Assembly: GCF_000696385.1 (NCBI RefSeq)
Contig: NZ_JJMN01000068.1
Coordinates: 88,310-152,309, forward strand
Length of the DNA: 64,000 nt
Direction of reading: 5' to 3'
From: Vibrio metoecus
GTDB lineage: Bacteria; Pseudomonadota; Gammaproteobacteria; Enterobacterales; Vibrionaceae
The notes beneath the pieces are model-generated. The model had not been told where the DNA came from and did not search any database. It saw only the letters and a list, made by a program, of their open reading frames with translations. The position numbers and the translations under genes were made by a program. Below, in pieces: positions 9,320 to 18,966 of this stretch (the first letter of the stretch is position 1; each line of letters opens with the position of its first letter).

Positions 9320-10873
9320 CTACTCCCACTCAATCGTCGCCGGTGGCTTACCGGAGATGTCATACACCACGCGAGAGATGCCATTCACTTCGTTGATAAT
9401 GCGGTTGGAAACCTTACCCAAGAACTCATAAGGCAGGTGCGCCCAATGTGCGGTCATAAAATCGATGGTTTCTACGGCACGCAGTGATACAACCCAATCG
9501 TACTTACGGCCATCGCCCATCACACCAACAGAACGAACTGGCAAGAACACAGTAAAGGCTTGAGAAACCTTGTTGTACAAATCCGCTGCATGCAGCTCTT
9601 CAATGAAGATCGCATCCGCACGACGCAACAAATCACAGTACTCTTTCTTGATCTCGCCCAGTACACGCACACCAAGGCCAGGCCCTGGGAATGGGTGGCG
9701 GTAAAGCATGTTGTAAGGTAAGCCAAGCTCAAGACCGATCTTGCGCACTTCGTCTTTAAACAGCTCACGCAGTGGCTCAACCAAGCCCATTTTCATGTCA
9801 TCTGGCAAACCGCCCACGTTGTGGTGAGATTTGATCACATGCGCTTTACCGGTTTTTGAAGCCGCAGACTCAATCACATCTGGATAGATAGTGCCTTGTG
9901 CCAACCATTTAGCGTTTTTCAGTTTTTTCGATTCTTCATCAAACACTTCAACAAACACACGACCGATGGTTTTGCGTTTCGCTTCTGGCTCATCAATGCC
10001 TTCCAGTGCTTTCAAGAAACGCTCTTCTGCATCGACTTTGATGATATTGAGTCCAAATTTGTCCCCAAACATATCCATCACTTGTTGACCTTCGTTCAAA
10101 CGCAGTAAACCGTTATCCACGAACACACAAGTCAGGCGGTCACCAATCGCACGGTGAACCAGCATGGCAACCACAGAAGAATCAACACCGCCAGAAAGAC
10201 CAAGGATCACTTCATCGTTACCCACTTGCTCTTTAATACGTGCAACGGCATCTTCAATGATAGATTCTGACGTCCACAGACGCTCACAGCCACACACGCC
10301 AAGAACAAAGTTCTCCAGCATCTGCAAACCATTTTGAGTGTGAGTTACTTCTGGGTGGAACTGCACACCGTAGTATTTCTTCTCTTCATTGGCCATCGCG
10401 GCGTATGGGCAAGTGTCGGTTTCACCGATTTTCACGAAATCAGCTGGAATTTCGACCACTTTGTCACCGTGGCTCATCCAAACGTCTTGAGTCAATTCAA
10501 GATCTTTAAACAGCGCTGATTCGCCAGAAACTTTCACCTGAGCATAACCAAACTCACGCTCATCAGAGGTCGCGACACGGCCACCTAACTGCTCAGCCAT
10601 GGTCTGCATGCCGTAGCAAACACCAAATACTGGCACGCCACTGTCAAACACATATTGTGGGGCACGTGGTGAATTGGCTTCGGTCACGCTTTCAGGGCCA
10701 CCAGAAAGAATAATACCGTCTGGATTGAATTCGCGAATGTCCGCCTCTTCTACATCCCAGCTCCACAGCTCACAGTACACACCGATTTCGCGCACGCGAC
10801 GGGCAACCAGCTGGGTATATTGAGATCCGAAATCGAGGATCAGAATTCGTTGGTCATGAATATTCTTAGTCAT
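9320..10873 (-). CDS. guaA: GMP synthase (glutamine-hydrolysing)
   Basis: This 517-residue cytosolic enzyme converts XMP, ATP and glutamine to GMP, the last step of de novo guanine nucleotide synthesis. The N-terminal class I glutamine amidotransferase domain shows [18 protein letters not shown], the nucleophile Cys in GVCYGMQ, and VQFHPEVTH. The ATP-pyrophosphatase domain begins near residue 210 with the P-loop [12 protein letters not shown]. The C-terminus ends PPATIEWE, the conserved dimerisation tail. It is downstream of guaB with a 107-base gap. Its 3' end faces the accessory block, consistent with guaA being a known island integration site. Confidence 0.97.
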   Translation of the reverse strand: MTKNIHDQRILILDFGSQYTQLVARRVREIGVYCELWSWDVEEADIREFNPDGIILSGGPESVTEANSPRAPQYVFDSGVPVFGVCYGMQTMAEQLGGRVATSDEREFGYAQVKVSGESALFKDLELTQDVWMSHGDKVVEIPADFVKIGETDTCPYAAMANEEKKYYGVQFHPEVTHTQNGLQMLENFVLGVCGCERLWTSESIIEDAVARIKEQVGNDEVILGLSGGVDSSVVAMLVHRAIGDRLTCVFVDNGLLRLNEGQQVMDMFGDKFGLNIIKVDAEERFLKALEGIDEPEAKRKTIGRVFVEVFDEESKKLKNAKWLAQGTIYPDVIESAASKTGKAHVIKSHHNVGGLPDDMKMGLVEPLRELFKDEVRKIGLELGLPYNMLYRHPFPGPGLGVRVLGEIKKEYCDLLRRADAIFIEELHAADLYNKVSQAFTVFLPVRSVGVMGDGRKYDWVVSLRAVETIDFMTAHWAHLPYEFLGKVSNRIINEVNGISRVVYDISGKPPATIEWE

Positions 10874-10923
10874 TGTTTAGCAGTCTTATCAGCCAAGTAT
10901 TAAAAACAGGAAGTCTTAAAACG

Positions 10924-10943
10924 GAGGCGAGTCTACTCGCCTC
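10924..10943 (-). other. Perfect hairpin in the guaB-guaA gap
   Basis: GAGGCGAG, a 4-base loop and CTCGCCTC form an 8-bp stem; on the minus strand it is followed by CGTTTTAAG. The T tract is short, so it could be a weak terminator or attenuator letting guaB out-express guaA, or an mRNA stabiliser. Confidence 0.5.
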
Positions 10944-10964
10944 ACATTCAGTCATCAAGCATTA

Positions 10965-10980
10965 AAGCAAACGTTTACGC
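10965..10980 (-). promoter_or_regulatory. PurR-box-like palindrome immediately downstream of guaB
   Basis: AAGCAAACGTTTACGC fits the PurR operator pattern (ANGCAANCGNTTNCNT) at all but one fixed position. It abuts the guaB stop codon and precedes guaA. It could regulate an internal guaA promoter or act as a roadblock. Confidence 0.45.
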
Positions 10981-12444
10981 TTAACCCAGACGGTAGTTTG
11001 GAGCTTCTTTCGTGATCTGCACGTCATGTACGTGAGACTCTTTCATACCCGCACCAGAGATACGTACAAATTGAGCTTTAGTACGCAATTCTTCTACTGA
11101 GGCAGAGCCAGTCAGACCCATACAAGAGCGTAGGCCGCCCATTTGTTGGTGGATGATCTCTTTCAGATGACCTTTGTAAGCGATGCGGCCTTCGATGCCC
11201 TCAGGAACCAGCTTGTCCGCAGCGTTATCGGTTTGGAAGTAACGATCTGATGAACCTTTTGACATCGCACCCAGTGAACCCATACCGCGATAGGCTTTGT
11301 AAGAACGGCCTTGGAACAGAATGACTTCGCCCGGTGCTTCTTCGGTACCAGCGAACATAGAGCCAACCATCACACAAGATGCACCAGCAGCAATCGCTTT
11401 AGAAATATCGCCAGAGAAACGGATACCGCCATCTGCGATAACAGGAATACCGAACTCTTCAGCCACACCTGCCGCATCCGCAATCGCAGTAACTTGAGGA
11501 ACACCCACACCCGTTACGATACGAGTCGTACAGATAGAACCTGGGCCAATACCGACTTTCACTGCGCTTACGCCCGCTTCAATAAGAGCGCGCGCACCTT
11601 CAGCGGTCGCCACGTTACCACCGATGATTTCAAGGTGTGGGTAAGCCGCGCGAGTTTCACGGATACGTTGCAGAACACCTTCTGAGTGGCCGTGAGAAGA
11701 GTCGATCAGCAGTACGTCAACGCCCGCTTCAACCAAGGCTTTGACACGCTCTTCGTTGCCTGGAGCAGCGCCAACAGCAGCACCAACACGCAGACGACCT
11801 TGGTCATCTTTACATGCATTGGGTTTGCTTTCGGCTTTGTGGAAGTCTTTCGCGGTGATCATGCCTTTAAGTTGGAACTCATCATTCACCACTAGAATTT
11901 TCTCAACACGCGCTTTGTGCATCTCTTCTTGCACTTCAGCACGGCTTGCGCCTTCTTTTACCGTCGCTAGGCGCTCTTTTGGCGTCATGACTGCGGCAAC
12001 CGATTTGGTGAGGTCAGTAACGAAACGAACGTCACGGCCAGTGATTATACCAACCAGTTCATTGTTTTCTGTTACAACAGGGAAACCCGCAAAACCGTGG
12101 TGGTAAGTCAATTCCATTACATCAGCAATGGTTTGTTCAGGGCGAACCGTCACAGGGTGAGTAACCACACCGGCTTCAAAGATTTTCACTTGGTGAACTT
12201 GAGCTGCTTGCTGTTCAATCGACATATTCTTGTGAATAAAGCCAATGCCGCCTTCTTGAGCCAGAGCGATCGCAAGACGTGCTTCCGTGACAGTGTCCAT
12301 AGACGCAGAAACCATAGGAATGTTCAGCGCGATATTTTTGGTCAACCGAGTGCGAAGATCGGCAGTGTTTGGAAGAACGGTGGAATGAGCAGGGACGAGT
12401 AGAACATCGTCAAAGGTTAGAGCTTCTTTTGCGATTCGTAGCAT
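10981..12444 (-). CDS. guaB: Inosine-5'-monophosphate dehydrogenase
   Basis: This 487-residue enzyme oxidises IMP to XMP with NAD, the committed step to GMP. I chose the ATG at 12444 ([20 protein letters not shown]), as in E. coli; a TTG two codons earlier is less likely. The TIM barrel is interrupted by two CBS domains at about residues 90-205 ([30 protein letters not shown]). The catalytic loop [13 protein letters not shown] contains the active Cys near residue 305, and [15 protein letters not shown] binds phosphate. It is the first gene of guaBA. Its promoter has a PurR-like box, so adenine/guanine repression is likely. Confidence 0.97.
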   Translation of the reverse strand: MLRIAKEALTFDDVLLVPAHSTVLPNTADLRTRLTKNIALNIPMVSASMDTVTEARLAIALAQEGGIGFIHKNMSIEQQAAQVHQVKIFEAGVVTHPVTVRPEQTIADVMELTYHHGFAGFPVVTENNELVGIITGRDVRFVTDLTKSVAAVMTPKERLATVKEGASRAEVQEEMHKARVEKILVVNDEFQLKGMITAKDFHKAESKPNACKDDQGRLRVGAAVGAAPGNEERVKALVEAGVDVLLIDSSHGHSEGVLQRIRETRAAYPHLEIIGGNVATAEGARALIEAGVSAVKVGIGPGSICTTRIVTGVGVPQVTAIADAAGVAEEFGIPVIADGGIRFSGDISKAIAAGASCVMVGSMFAGTEEAPGEVILFQGRSYKAYRGMGSLGAMSKGSSDRYFQTDNAADKLVPEGIEGRIAYKGHLKEIIHQQMGGLRSCMGLTGSASVEELRTKAQFVRISGAGMKESHVHDVQITKEAPNYRLG

Positions 12445-12535
12445 GTGCAATATCTCACAACAGGAGTGTTAACAACGGAAATCCACTTCATCGTTTCGCC
12501 TAATAAAATGGATTTATATTTGATATTGCGGACGG

Positions 12536-12564
12536 ATTATACGCCCGAGGCAATCGGTTGACTA
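12536..12564 (-). promoter_or_regulatory. guaB promoter with PurR-like operator between -35 and -10
   Basis: On the minus strand -35 TAGTCA (12564-12559), a 17-base spacer and -10 TATAAT (12541-12536) precede guaB. The palindrome AGGCAATCGGTTGACT at 12548-12563 fits the PurR operator pattern at all but one fixed position and occupies the spacer. The sequence after the -10 is GC-rich, as at stringently controlled promoters. The divergent xseA start is about 90 bases away. Confidence 0.65.
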
Positions 12565-12652
12565 CACATTTTTTCATTTTTTATTTGCATTCCACCCCTT
12601 GATATGTATTATATTGCGGCTAATTTCCATACCCACGTCTGAGGAATCAGCG

Positions 12653-13993
12653 TTGTCTTCTTCTCTCGCCAATCGAAATATCTACACCGTTTCCCGTTTA
12701 AATTCTGAAGTTCGTTTATTACTGGAAAATGAAATGGGGATCGTCTGGTTGGTGGGTGAAATTTCAAACTTCTCCGCTCCCGTCTCAGGTCACTGGTACC
12801 TCACCCTAAAAGACAGCCAAGCGCAGGTAAAATGCGCGATGTTCAAGGGTAATAACCGTCTGGTTAACTTCAAACCGCAAAATGGTCAGCAAGTGTTGGT
12901 TAAAGCTCGGCTCTCACTATACGAACCGCGTGGTGACTACCAAATTATCCTCGAAAGCATGCAGCCTGAAGGGGATGGACGCCTGCAACAACAGTTTGAA
13001 CAACTGAAGATGCAGCTCGCCGCAGAAGGCTTGTTTGCTCAGACGCGAAAGAAAGCACTTCCAGAAAACCCTCGCTGTGTGGGGATTATCACCTCACGTA
13101 CCGGTGCCGCACTGCACGATATTTTACACGTGCTCAAGCGCCGTGACCCGAATTTGCCCGTGGTGATCTACCCCACTCTCGTACAAGGCGAAGATGCCGC
13201 GATTCAAATTGCCCAAGCGATTGGCCGTGCCAATGCACGCGCGGAGTGTGATGTGTTGATCGTGGGTCGTGGAGGGGGCTCTTTAGAAGACTTGTGGTGT
13301 TTTAACCATGAAATCGTGGCGCGTACTATCGCCGCGAGTGACATCCCAATTATCAGTGCCGTTGGCCATGAAATCGATGTGACGATCGCTGACTTTGTCG
13401 CCGATGTGCGTGCCCCAACCCCTTCAGCGGCAGCAGAACTCGTTAGCCGTGATCATCGCCATAAACAGCAAGCACTCCATCAATGGCAAGCCAAACTGGC
13501 CAGTGCCATGCGCCATTATTTGGCGCAACAGCATACGCAGTTTGCCCGTTTACAGCACAAGCTCGATAAACAGCATCCTCAAGCTCGTTTAGAGCGCCAG
13601 CAGCAGCAACTTGATGAACTCAGCCTGCGTCTTGAGCAAAAGATGCAGCAACGTCTGGCAACTCAACAGCAACGTTCGGATCGCTTGAGTCATAAGATCC
13701 AGCTCAACTCTCCTATCCACCAGATCCGTCAGCAGAGTTTCAACTTGATCCGACAAGAACAGCACATGAATCAGTCGATCCACCATCATTTGATCCATGC
13801 TCGTCATCGCCTTGCTTTACTCAGTGAAAAGTTGGATGCGGTCAGCCCTCTTGCAACATTAGCACGTGGCTATTCGGTGACACGCACGGCTCAAGGCGAG
13901 CTAGTGCGTTACGGTAATCAAGTGAAAGCGGGCGACACTTTGGTCACCCAATTAATTGACGGAGAGATTGTCTCTACTGTAAATCCTCGTTAG
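12653..13993 (+). CDS. xseA: Exodeoxyribonuclease VII large subunit
   Basis: XseA with XseB degrades single-stranded DNA from both ends in the cytosol. I chose the TTG at 12653 (446 residues): GAGGAA lies 6 bases upstream and the protein then begins [20 protein letters not shown]. An in-frame ATG-type start at 12599 would add 18 unlikely residues. The N-terminal OB fold contains [13 protein letters not shown] and [10 protein letters not shown]. The nuclease core has [26 protein letters not shown] and [18 protein letters not shown] long Gln/His-rich coiled coil covers about 280-400, ending LARGYSVTR. Divergent from guaB, and its 3' end overlaps yfgJ by 20 bases. Confidence 0.93.
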   Translation: MSSSLANRNIYTVSRLNSEVRLLLENEMGIVWLVGEISNFSAPVSGHWYLTLKDSQAQVKCAMFKGNNRLVNFKPQNGQQVLVKARLSLYEPRGDYQIILESMQPEGDGRLQQQFEQLKMQLAAEGLFAQTRKKALPENPRCVGIITSRTGAALHDILHVLKRRDPNLPVVIYPTLVQGEDAAIQIAQAIGRANARAECDVLIVGRGGGSLEDLWCFNHEIVARTIAASDIPIISAVGHEIDVTIADFVADVRAPTPSAAAELVSRDHRHKQQALHQWQAKLASAMRHYLAQQHTQFARLQHKLDKQHPQARLERQQQQLDELSLRLEQKMQQRLATQQQRSDRLSHKIQLNSPIHQIRQQSFNLIRQEQHMNQSIHHHLIHARHRLALLSEKLDAVSPLATLARGYSVTRTAQGELVRYGNQVKAGDTLVTQLIDGEIVSTVNPR

Positions 13994-14207
13994 CCGGCTG
14001 AAAGGCAAAACGGATTTTGGATTTCGATTTCAGCTCATTGCACTGATTACAAAAATAGTTGGCAGCACCGCAAGCCTGCAGCTTTTCTAATTCACTGTCA
14101 CATTCGGGGCACATCCCCACTTTACGATAATCCTCATCACAAGCAGCACAGTGATACTGACCCGTCCACTCTAGCTCTTGACCACATTTCGGGCATGGAT
14201 TGTCCAT
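13974..14207 (-). CDS. yfgJ: YfgJ-like double zinc-ribbon protein
   Basis: This small protein of 77 residues starts at the ATG at 14207 ([10 protein letters not shown]), preceded by AAGGAGAGAGTC. Four CxxC-type pairs (CPKC, CAAC, CPEC and CNQC) imply two zinc ribbons. The C-terminal part [11 protein letters not shown]...KSKIRF aligns with E. coli YfgJ by eye. Function is unknown; nucleic-acid or protein binding is possible. It converges on xseA with a 20-base overlap. Confidence 0.8.
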   Translation of the reverse strand: MDNPCPKCGQELEWTGQYHCAACDEDYRKVGMCPECDSELEKLQACGAANYFCNQCNELKSKSKIRFAFQPANEDLQ

Positions 14208-14502
14208 GACTCTCTCCTTATCGTTTTGCATTGCGTCACATAATCTAGTGCAACGAGATCATATGCCATGATCCTTATCACGCCTAATGGGTTTAATGCG
14301 CAGCATTTAATCAATACCTGATACTCTTTTAAACAAGATCCTCGCTTGATCATACGCTCAGAAGGCATTGATCAGCGATCTGCCCTCAAAAGAACTTTTA
14401 TATAACCACCCACCGAAAGCATAAGTTACATATCCTGCATTTCGATTTTAAACAGGACTATACACCAAACAAGCAATCATAATGCAGCATTTTTAGGATA
14501 TA

Positions 14503-15399
14503 CTAAAAAGATCCCTCTAATCTTGCCGGTTCTATGTAAGTTATCGCTTCAATGTGCTGTTCATCGACTTGTTTCAGCACCACTTTGATCAAACGAAATG
14601 CTTCCAAACCGTTGACATGCGTGCCTCCACAAGGAATACGTGCCGGAGCACCTTCATGTAAGTCACACACCCAGTAGCGAGAATCGGTTAGCGTCGTACC
14701 TTCACACTCAATCTGAATTGAACTCGATAACGCTAACCACTGCATAAGCTGCTGGTTTAGTGTTTTTCCCTCTATCAAATCTAGATCTTTTAGCACGTCA
14801 TCACTATTTAATCCGCGCTTACGCAGTGTTTTTCCTAATCGATACAAATCCGTTGAACAATCTGGGGTTACAAAACTGGAGATTTGAGCATAGCTGTTGA
14901 AATCAAAATACCCATGTGGATCTTTACGGTCTGCATCTTTACGCCAGTAGTTCTGAGCCAATACCTTATTCAGCGCTAAGTAAGCAAGATGGCCTGCACT
15001 ATGCCCTCGGCTTAAACTTGCCTGATATTGAGCATCCACCACCAATTTAACGCTCTCACCCACTTTAAGTGCAGGTGGCATTGAGTTTAGGCGGTGTACA
15101 ACCACAAATAACCAACCACTCTCGTCACGTTTTACGGGAATATCATTTCCTACGTATAAATGGCCGGATGCTTGTTCAATCACGCCCACTAAACAAGCAG
15201 TAACGAGGTATTCGTTACCTTGCCAGATAAGTACACCGCGATCTGCCGGGTGATCTGGCCAGATATGGCTGACTGGGTGAAACGGGGTTTTATCTGTCAC
15301 CACATCAACCCCAGCAGAATGGGGTTGGCACAGCATAATTTGAGTATCAAGGGCGGTAATCCCTTGTGGAAAAGTGACTTCTGTTGCGCAATAGCTCAT
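14503..15399 (-). CDS. AlaX-type alanyl-tRNA editing hydrolase (AlaRS second additional domain)
   Basis: This protein of 298 residues starts at the ATG at 15399 (MSYCATEVTF); AAAGGA lies about 10 bases upstream. It carries the zinc-binding motifs of the alanyl/threonyl-tRNA editing domain: RGHSAGHLAYLALN near 140 (H-x3-H) and PCGGTHVNGLE near 265 (C-x3-H). Freestanding AlaX proteins hydrolyse Ser or Gly mischarged onto tRNA-Ala. An N-terminal beta-barrel-like part (GVLIWQGNEYLVT) fits type II AlaX. Substrate specificity is not determinable from sequence. It lies between yfgJ and der and shares no operon evidence with either. Confidence 0.82.
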   Translation of the reverse strand: MSYCATEVTFPQGITALDTQIMLCQPHSAGVDVVTDKTPFHPVSHIWPDHPADRGVLIWQGNEYLVTACLVGVIEQASGHLYVGNDIPVKRDESGWLFVVVHRLNSMPPALKVGESVKLVVDAQYQASLSRGHSAGHLAYLALNKVLAQNYWRKDADRKDPHGYFDFNSYAQISSFVTPDCSTDLYRLGKTLRKRGLNSDDVLKDLDLIEGKTLNQQLMQWLALSSSIQIECEGTTLTDSRYWVCDLHEGAPARIPCGGTHVNGLEAFRLIKVVLKQVDEQHIEAITYIEPARLEGSF

Positions 15400-15421
15400 G
15401 CAATAACAATCCTTTAAAAAC

Positions 15422-15448
15422 AAAAAAGCCCAAGTAAACTTGGGCTTT
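15422..15448 (-). terminator. Rho-independent terminator of der
   Basis: A perfect 9-bp stem, AAGCCCAAG/CTTGGGCTT with a 4-base loop, is followed on the minus strand by six T. It overlaps the upstream end of the AlaX-type gene. Confidence 0.9.
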
Positions 15449-15453
15449 ATAAA

Positions 15454-16941
15454 TTATTTTCTGCGGTTTTTCACCATGCTCATCAAGCGCTTACGTTGTC
15501 GCTCTTGTGAGAGGGTCATTTTGTTGGTCTTACCTTCAAATGGGTTTTCGCTATTTTGGAACTGGATACGAATCGGAGTACCCATGATTTCTAGCGATTT
15601 ACGGTAATAGTTCATCAAATAGCGTTTGTATGAATCTGGCAGTTCGTTCACTTGGTTACCGTGGATAACGATGATCGGTGGGTTGTAACCGCCCGCATGC
15701 GCGTATTTCAGTTTCACACGACGACCACGTACCATAGGTGGTTGGTGATCATCCGTCGCCATTTTCATAATACGAGTAAGTACAGACGTTCCCACACGCG
15801 TGGTTGCAGAGCGATACGCTTCTTGCACTGATTCAAACAGATGACCAACACCCGTTCCATGCAGTGCTGAGATAAAGTGAATGCGTGCAAAATCAACGAA
15901 ACCAAGACGGCGATCGAGCTCTTTCTTCACGTGTTCTTTGACGTCAATACTCAGACCATCCCACTTGTTTACTGCAATCACGATTGAGCGGCCAGAATTT
16001 AGAGCAAAGCCGAGTAGGCTAAGATCTTGATCGGAGATATTCTCACGCGCATCGACCACCAGCAGTACCACGTTTGCATCTTCAATCGCTTGCAACGTTT
16101 TAACAACCGAGAACTTTTCAACGGTTTCATTGATACGCTTACGACGACGCACACCCGCAGTATCAATTAATACATATTCGCGCTCATCACGTTTCATTGG
16201 GATGTAGATAGAATCACGCGTAGTTCCCGGCATATCGTAAACCACCACTCGCTCTTCACCCAGAATACGGTTAGTCAGCGTTGATTTACCAACGTTTGGA
16301 CGGCCGATGATCGCCAGTTTAATCGGTAAGTCTTGCAGACGCTTGTATTCTGCTTCCGCTTCTTCTTCACTGTACTCTAGCTGCTCTTCTTCTGGATCTT
16401 CTTCATTCGTCAGATCTTCAAGCTGAGCTTGCTCAGATTCCATTTGCTCAGCAAACGGATTCAGCGCACGGTCAATCAATGCGCCAACACCACGGCCATG
16501 TGCCGCGGCGATTTGGTACATCTGATCCATACCGAGTTGCCAGAACTCCGCCGAAGCGGCATCAGCATCGATTCCGTCAACTTTGTTCACCACCAAAATC
16601 GCTGGTTTTTCAATTCGACGCAGGTGTTGTGCAATCGCCTCGTCGGCAACGGTTAGGCCAGCACGACCATCCACCATGAACAGAACCACATCAGCTTCAT
16701 CAATCGCAGCAAGCGATTTGCTGAGCCATTTTGGTTTACAACGACCTTCTTCAGAGCCATCAATACCGCCGGTATCGATCACAATAAATTCGTGTTCGCC
16801 CAATTTAGCTTGGCCGTATTTACGATCACGAGTTAAACCAGGAAAATCCGCAACTAATGCGTCCCGCGTGCGAGTGAGTCGATTAAACAGCGTCGATTTA
16901 CCGACGTTTGGACGCCCAACAAGAGCAACAACAGGTACCAT
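15454..16941 (-). CDS. der: Ribosome-assembly GTPase Der (EngA)
   Basis: This 495-residue protein has two tandem GTPase domains that act in 50S maturation. Domain 1 has [17 protein letters not shown], a DTGG switch and NKVDG; domain 2 has [17 protein letters not shown], a DTAGVRRR switch and NKWDG. A KH-like domain ends the protein with a basic tail ([12 protein letters not shown]). An acidic linker lies at about 165-195. Residues after GGIDGSEEG read RCKPKWLSK rather than the usual VETKMAEQ. Removing three bases at about 16715-16745 restores the family sequence, so this patch is probably sequence error. Confidence 0.95.
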   Translation of the reverse strand: MVPVVALVGRPNVGKSTLFNRLTRTRDALVADFPGLTRDRKYGQAKLGEHEFIVIDTGGIDGSEEGRCKPKWLSKSLAAIDEADVVLFMVDGRAGLTVADEAIAQHLRRIEKPAILVVNKVDGIDADAASAEFWQLGMDQMYQIAAAHGRGVGALIDRALNPFAEQMESEQAQLEDLTNEEDPEEEQLEYSEEEAEAEYKRLQDLPIKLAIIGRPNVGKSTLTNRILGEERVVVYDMPGTTRDSIYIPMKRDEREYVLIDTAGVRRRKRINETVEKFSVVKTLQAIEDANVVLLVVDARENISDQDLSLLGFALNSGRSIVIAVNKWDGLSIDVKEHVKKELDRRLGFVDFARIHFISALHGTGVGHLFESVQEAYRSATTRVGTSVLTRIMKMATDDHQPPMVRGRRVKLKYAHAGGYNPPIIVIHGNQVNELPDSYKRYLMNYYRKSLEIMGTPIRIQFQNSENPFEGKTNKMTLSQERQRKRLMSMVKNRRK

Positions 16942-17054
16942 AACAACCTCTACAAAATGTCATCTTATGTAGTTATAGGTAAACACTCTGTCACAAGCGC
17001 TAAATTTTTACCTATAACCACTTTATGTATCACCATGATGGTGGAGTGCAGACC

Positions 17055-17117
17055 GCTCCCCATAATTGGGAGCCGCTAGCAATAAAACGGCTCCTAACTG
17101 TTTCCAGCCAGGAGCCG
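17055..17117 (-). terminator. Nested hairpins between bamB and der, including a likely terminator
   Basis: On the minus strand CGGCTCCT (17117-17110) pairs with AGGAGCCG (17095-17088) and is followed by TTTTATT. A third arm, CGGCTCCC (17075-17068), could pair instead with the AGGAGCCG segment. GGGAGC (17060-17055) can pair with the GCTCCC of the third arm. The alternatives are mutually exclusive, an attenuator-like arrangement. Confidence 0.6.
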
Positions 17118-17161
17118 CGTGTGAATCATATCACAGTTTATTGTTTGAATCGTCAGCTTCT

Positions 17162-18303
17162 TTATTTTGTACCATCACGAGTAACAATCACGTAACCGTC
17201 ATTCAAAACCAGCGGGCCGACCGCAAAGCCGCTGTCGTTAACCAGTTGCTGAGCAACAAACTCACCGCTATTACGGTCTATCCAATGCAAGTAGCCTTCA
17301 GCATCCCCTACCACCACATAGTCACCAACCATTTTCGGTGCAGTAAGCAAGCGGTGTTCTAACTGGGTATTGTTCCAAATTTCGGTTCCGCTGCGTGTAT
17401 CTACCGCCACCAAATGGTCTTTATCGGTCACCAAGTAGAGACGGCTTCCATCCGTTGCAAGATCGGTGGCAGAAGAATAATTACGCTTCCAAACTGGCTG
17501 ACCAGAACGTAAATCAATAGCGATCAGTTGGCCATTAAACCCAACCGTAAACAGCGTACCACCGATGACCAAGGGAGAAGCATCGACATCCACCAAGCGA
17601 TCGATTTCTGTCGCCCCTTTTGGCTGCCCTACTGGCTGTTGCCAAATCAATTGGCCACGTTCGGCAATCGCAGCAGCCAGACGACCACTAGGGGTTCCCC
17701 AGAACACGCCACCCGAAACCGCGGTCGGACGGCTATCACCACGCAATGTTAAGTTAGGAACTTCAGTGCTTATCGTCCATTTTTGCGCGCCATCTTCTTG
17801 ATTGAGCGCAATCAAAGCACCACGGCTGGTATTCACGATCACGATATTGTTATCAGCAGCGGGAGCGGCAAGAATTTCACCTTCTACCACAGAGGCCCAC
17901 AAAGGTTCCCCCGTTTCGGCGTCCAATGCATTGACGACACCATTTTCGCTACCAATAAACAACTTACCAAAAGCGGCAGTGATGCCACCGGATAAGCGAG
18001 CGGATCCATTGACTTCCAGATCGGTAGTCCAAATCACTTTTACCGTTTTTGCGGATCAAGCGCTTTCACAACACCGTCACGGCTCGCCACATACACTTTG
18101 TCATAAGCGTAATCAGGAGCGAGTTTTGAGAAGTAATGACCAACACCGTTGCCGACCGAAGTACTCCATAACGTTTTAGGCGTAAACTCGCTTTTCACAA
18201 TAGGGAGCGGCGCCATAATGACGTTTTCTTCTTCACTGGCGCAACCTGCGAGCAGTGCTAAGACCCCCGCAGCAACCAACACTTGATTGAACAGCTTCTT
18301 CAT
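17162..18303 (-). pseudogene. bamB: Outer membrane assembly lipoprotein BamB, frame broken by two extra A
   Basis: BamB is a beta-propeller lipoprotein of the BAM complex that helps insert outer-membrane proteins. The first 87 codons give a lipoprotein signal ending LLAGCASEE (lipobox Cys near 21). They run to GVVKALDPQ and then stop. The remaining 291 codons (18037-17162) resume with IWTTDLEVNGSARLSGGI and carry propeller repeats such as IALNQEDGAQKW, IAIDLRSGQPVW and VAVDTRSGTEIW. Removing one A from each of two runs (plus-strand T runs 18046-18050 and 18038-18041) joins them as ALDPQNGKVIWTTDL. I think the break is sequencing error. Upstream neighbours are yfgM, hisS, ispG and rodZ. Confidence 0.85.
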
Positions 18304-18315
18304 CAGGGAGTGCCC

Positions 18316-18930
18316 TTACTTGGCCAGATCGTCCAGTTTCATTTGCAAAGTTTGGCTTGCATCATCGGCTTGCTGTGCTTCGGTATAAGCCGCATAAGCA
18401 CCCGCGCTATCACCTTTACGCATCAGAATGTCGCCACGCAACTCTGCCACTCGACCAGCCCAAGATTTTTCTTGGATATTGCTTAGTTGAGTGAGCGCAT
18501 CGTCAAATTGGCTTTGCTCGGCTTGTAGACGAGCAACGCGGAATGTCAGCAATGGTTTCAAGGCTGGATCTTGCGTTGCCCCTTTTGCCCATTCCAACTG
18601 AGCCAGAGCTTCGTCCAACTGACCCGCATCGACCTGTGCTTTGGCTAACTGCATCGCAGCGAGCACCGCGTATTCTGTTTCTTTATTCGCGTCAATAAAG
18701 GTTTGGATAGAACTTTCCGCTTCAGCACCTTTGGCAACCAGTGCATCCATCGCTTGACTGTAATTGTGTGAAGCGGCTTCTTGAGCGGCGACCACCGTAT
18801 CTTGGTAATAACGCCAACCAAATAGGCCACCAAGACCAATCACAGCACCAAAGATCACGGCTTTGCCATTCTCTTTCCACCAATCTTTGATCGCTTCAAC
18901 TTGTTGTTCTTCAGTATCGTAGAGTTCCAC
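18316..18930 (-). CDS. yfgM: YfgM, ancillary SecYEG-associated TPR protein
   Basis: This 204-residue protein has a short cytoplasmic N-terminus (MELYDTEEQQVEAIKDWWKE). One membrane helix (AVIFGAVIGLGGLFGWRYY) is at about 24-43, and a periplasmic TPR-like domain follows, with LAKAQVDAGQLDEALAQLEW and GDILMRKGDSAGAYAAYTEA. In E. coli YfgM associates with SecYEG and PpiD and influences periplasmic chaperone flow and RcsB. It lies 12 bases upstream of bamB and 36 downstream of hisS, in one apparent operon. Confidence 0.92.
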   Translation of the reverse strand: MELYDTEEQQVEAIKDWWKENGKAVIFGAVIGLGGLFGWRYYQDTVVAAQEAASHNYSQAMDALVAKGAEAESSIQTFIDANKETEYAVLAAMQLAKAQVDAGQLDEALAQLEWAKGATQDPALKPLLTFRVARLQAEQSQFDDALTQLSNIQEKSWAGRVAELRGDILMRKGDSAGAYAAYTEAQQADDASQTLQMKLDDLAK

Positions 18931-18966
18931 TTCCTGTCCTCTTATTTAAAACGTGCTGCGGGAGAA

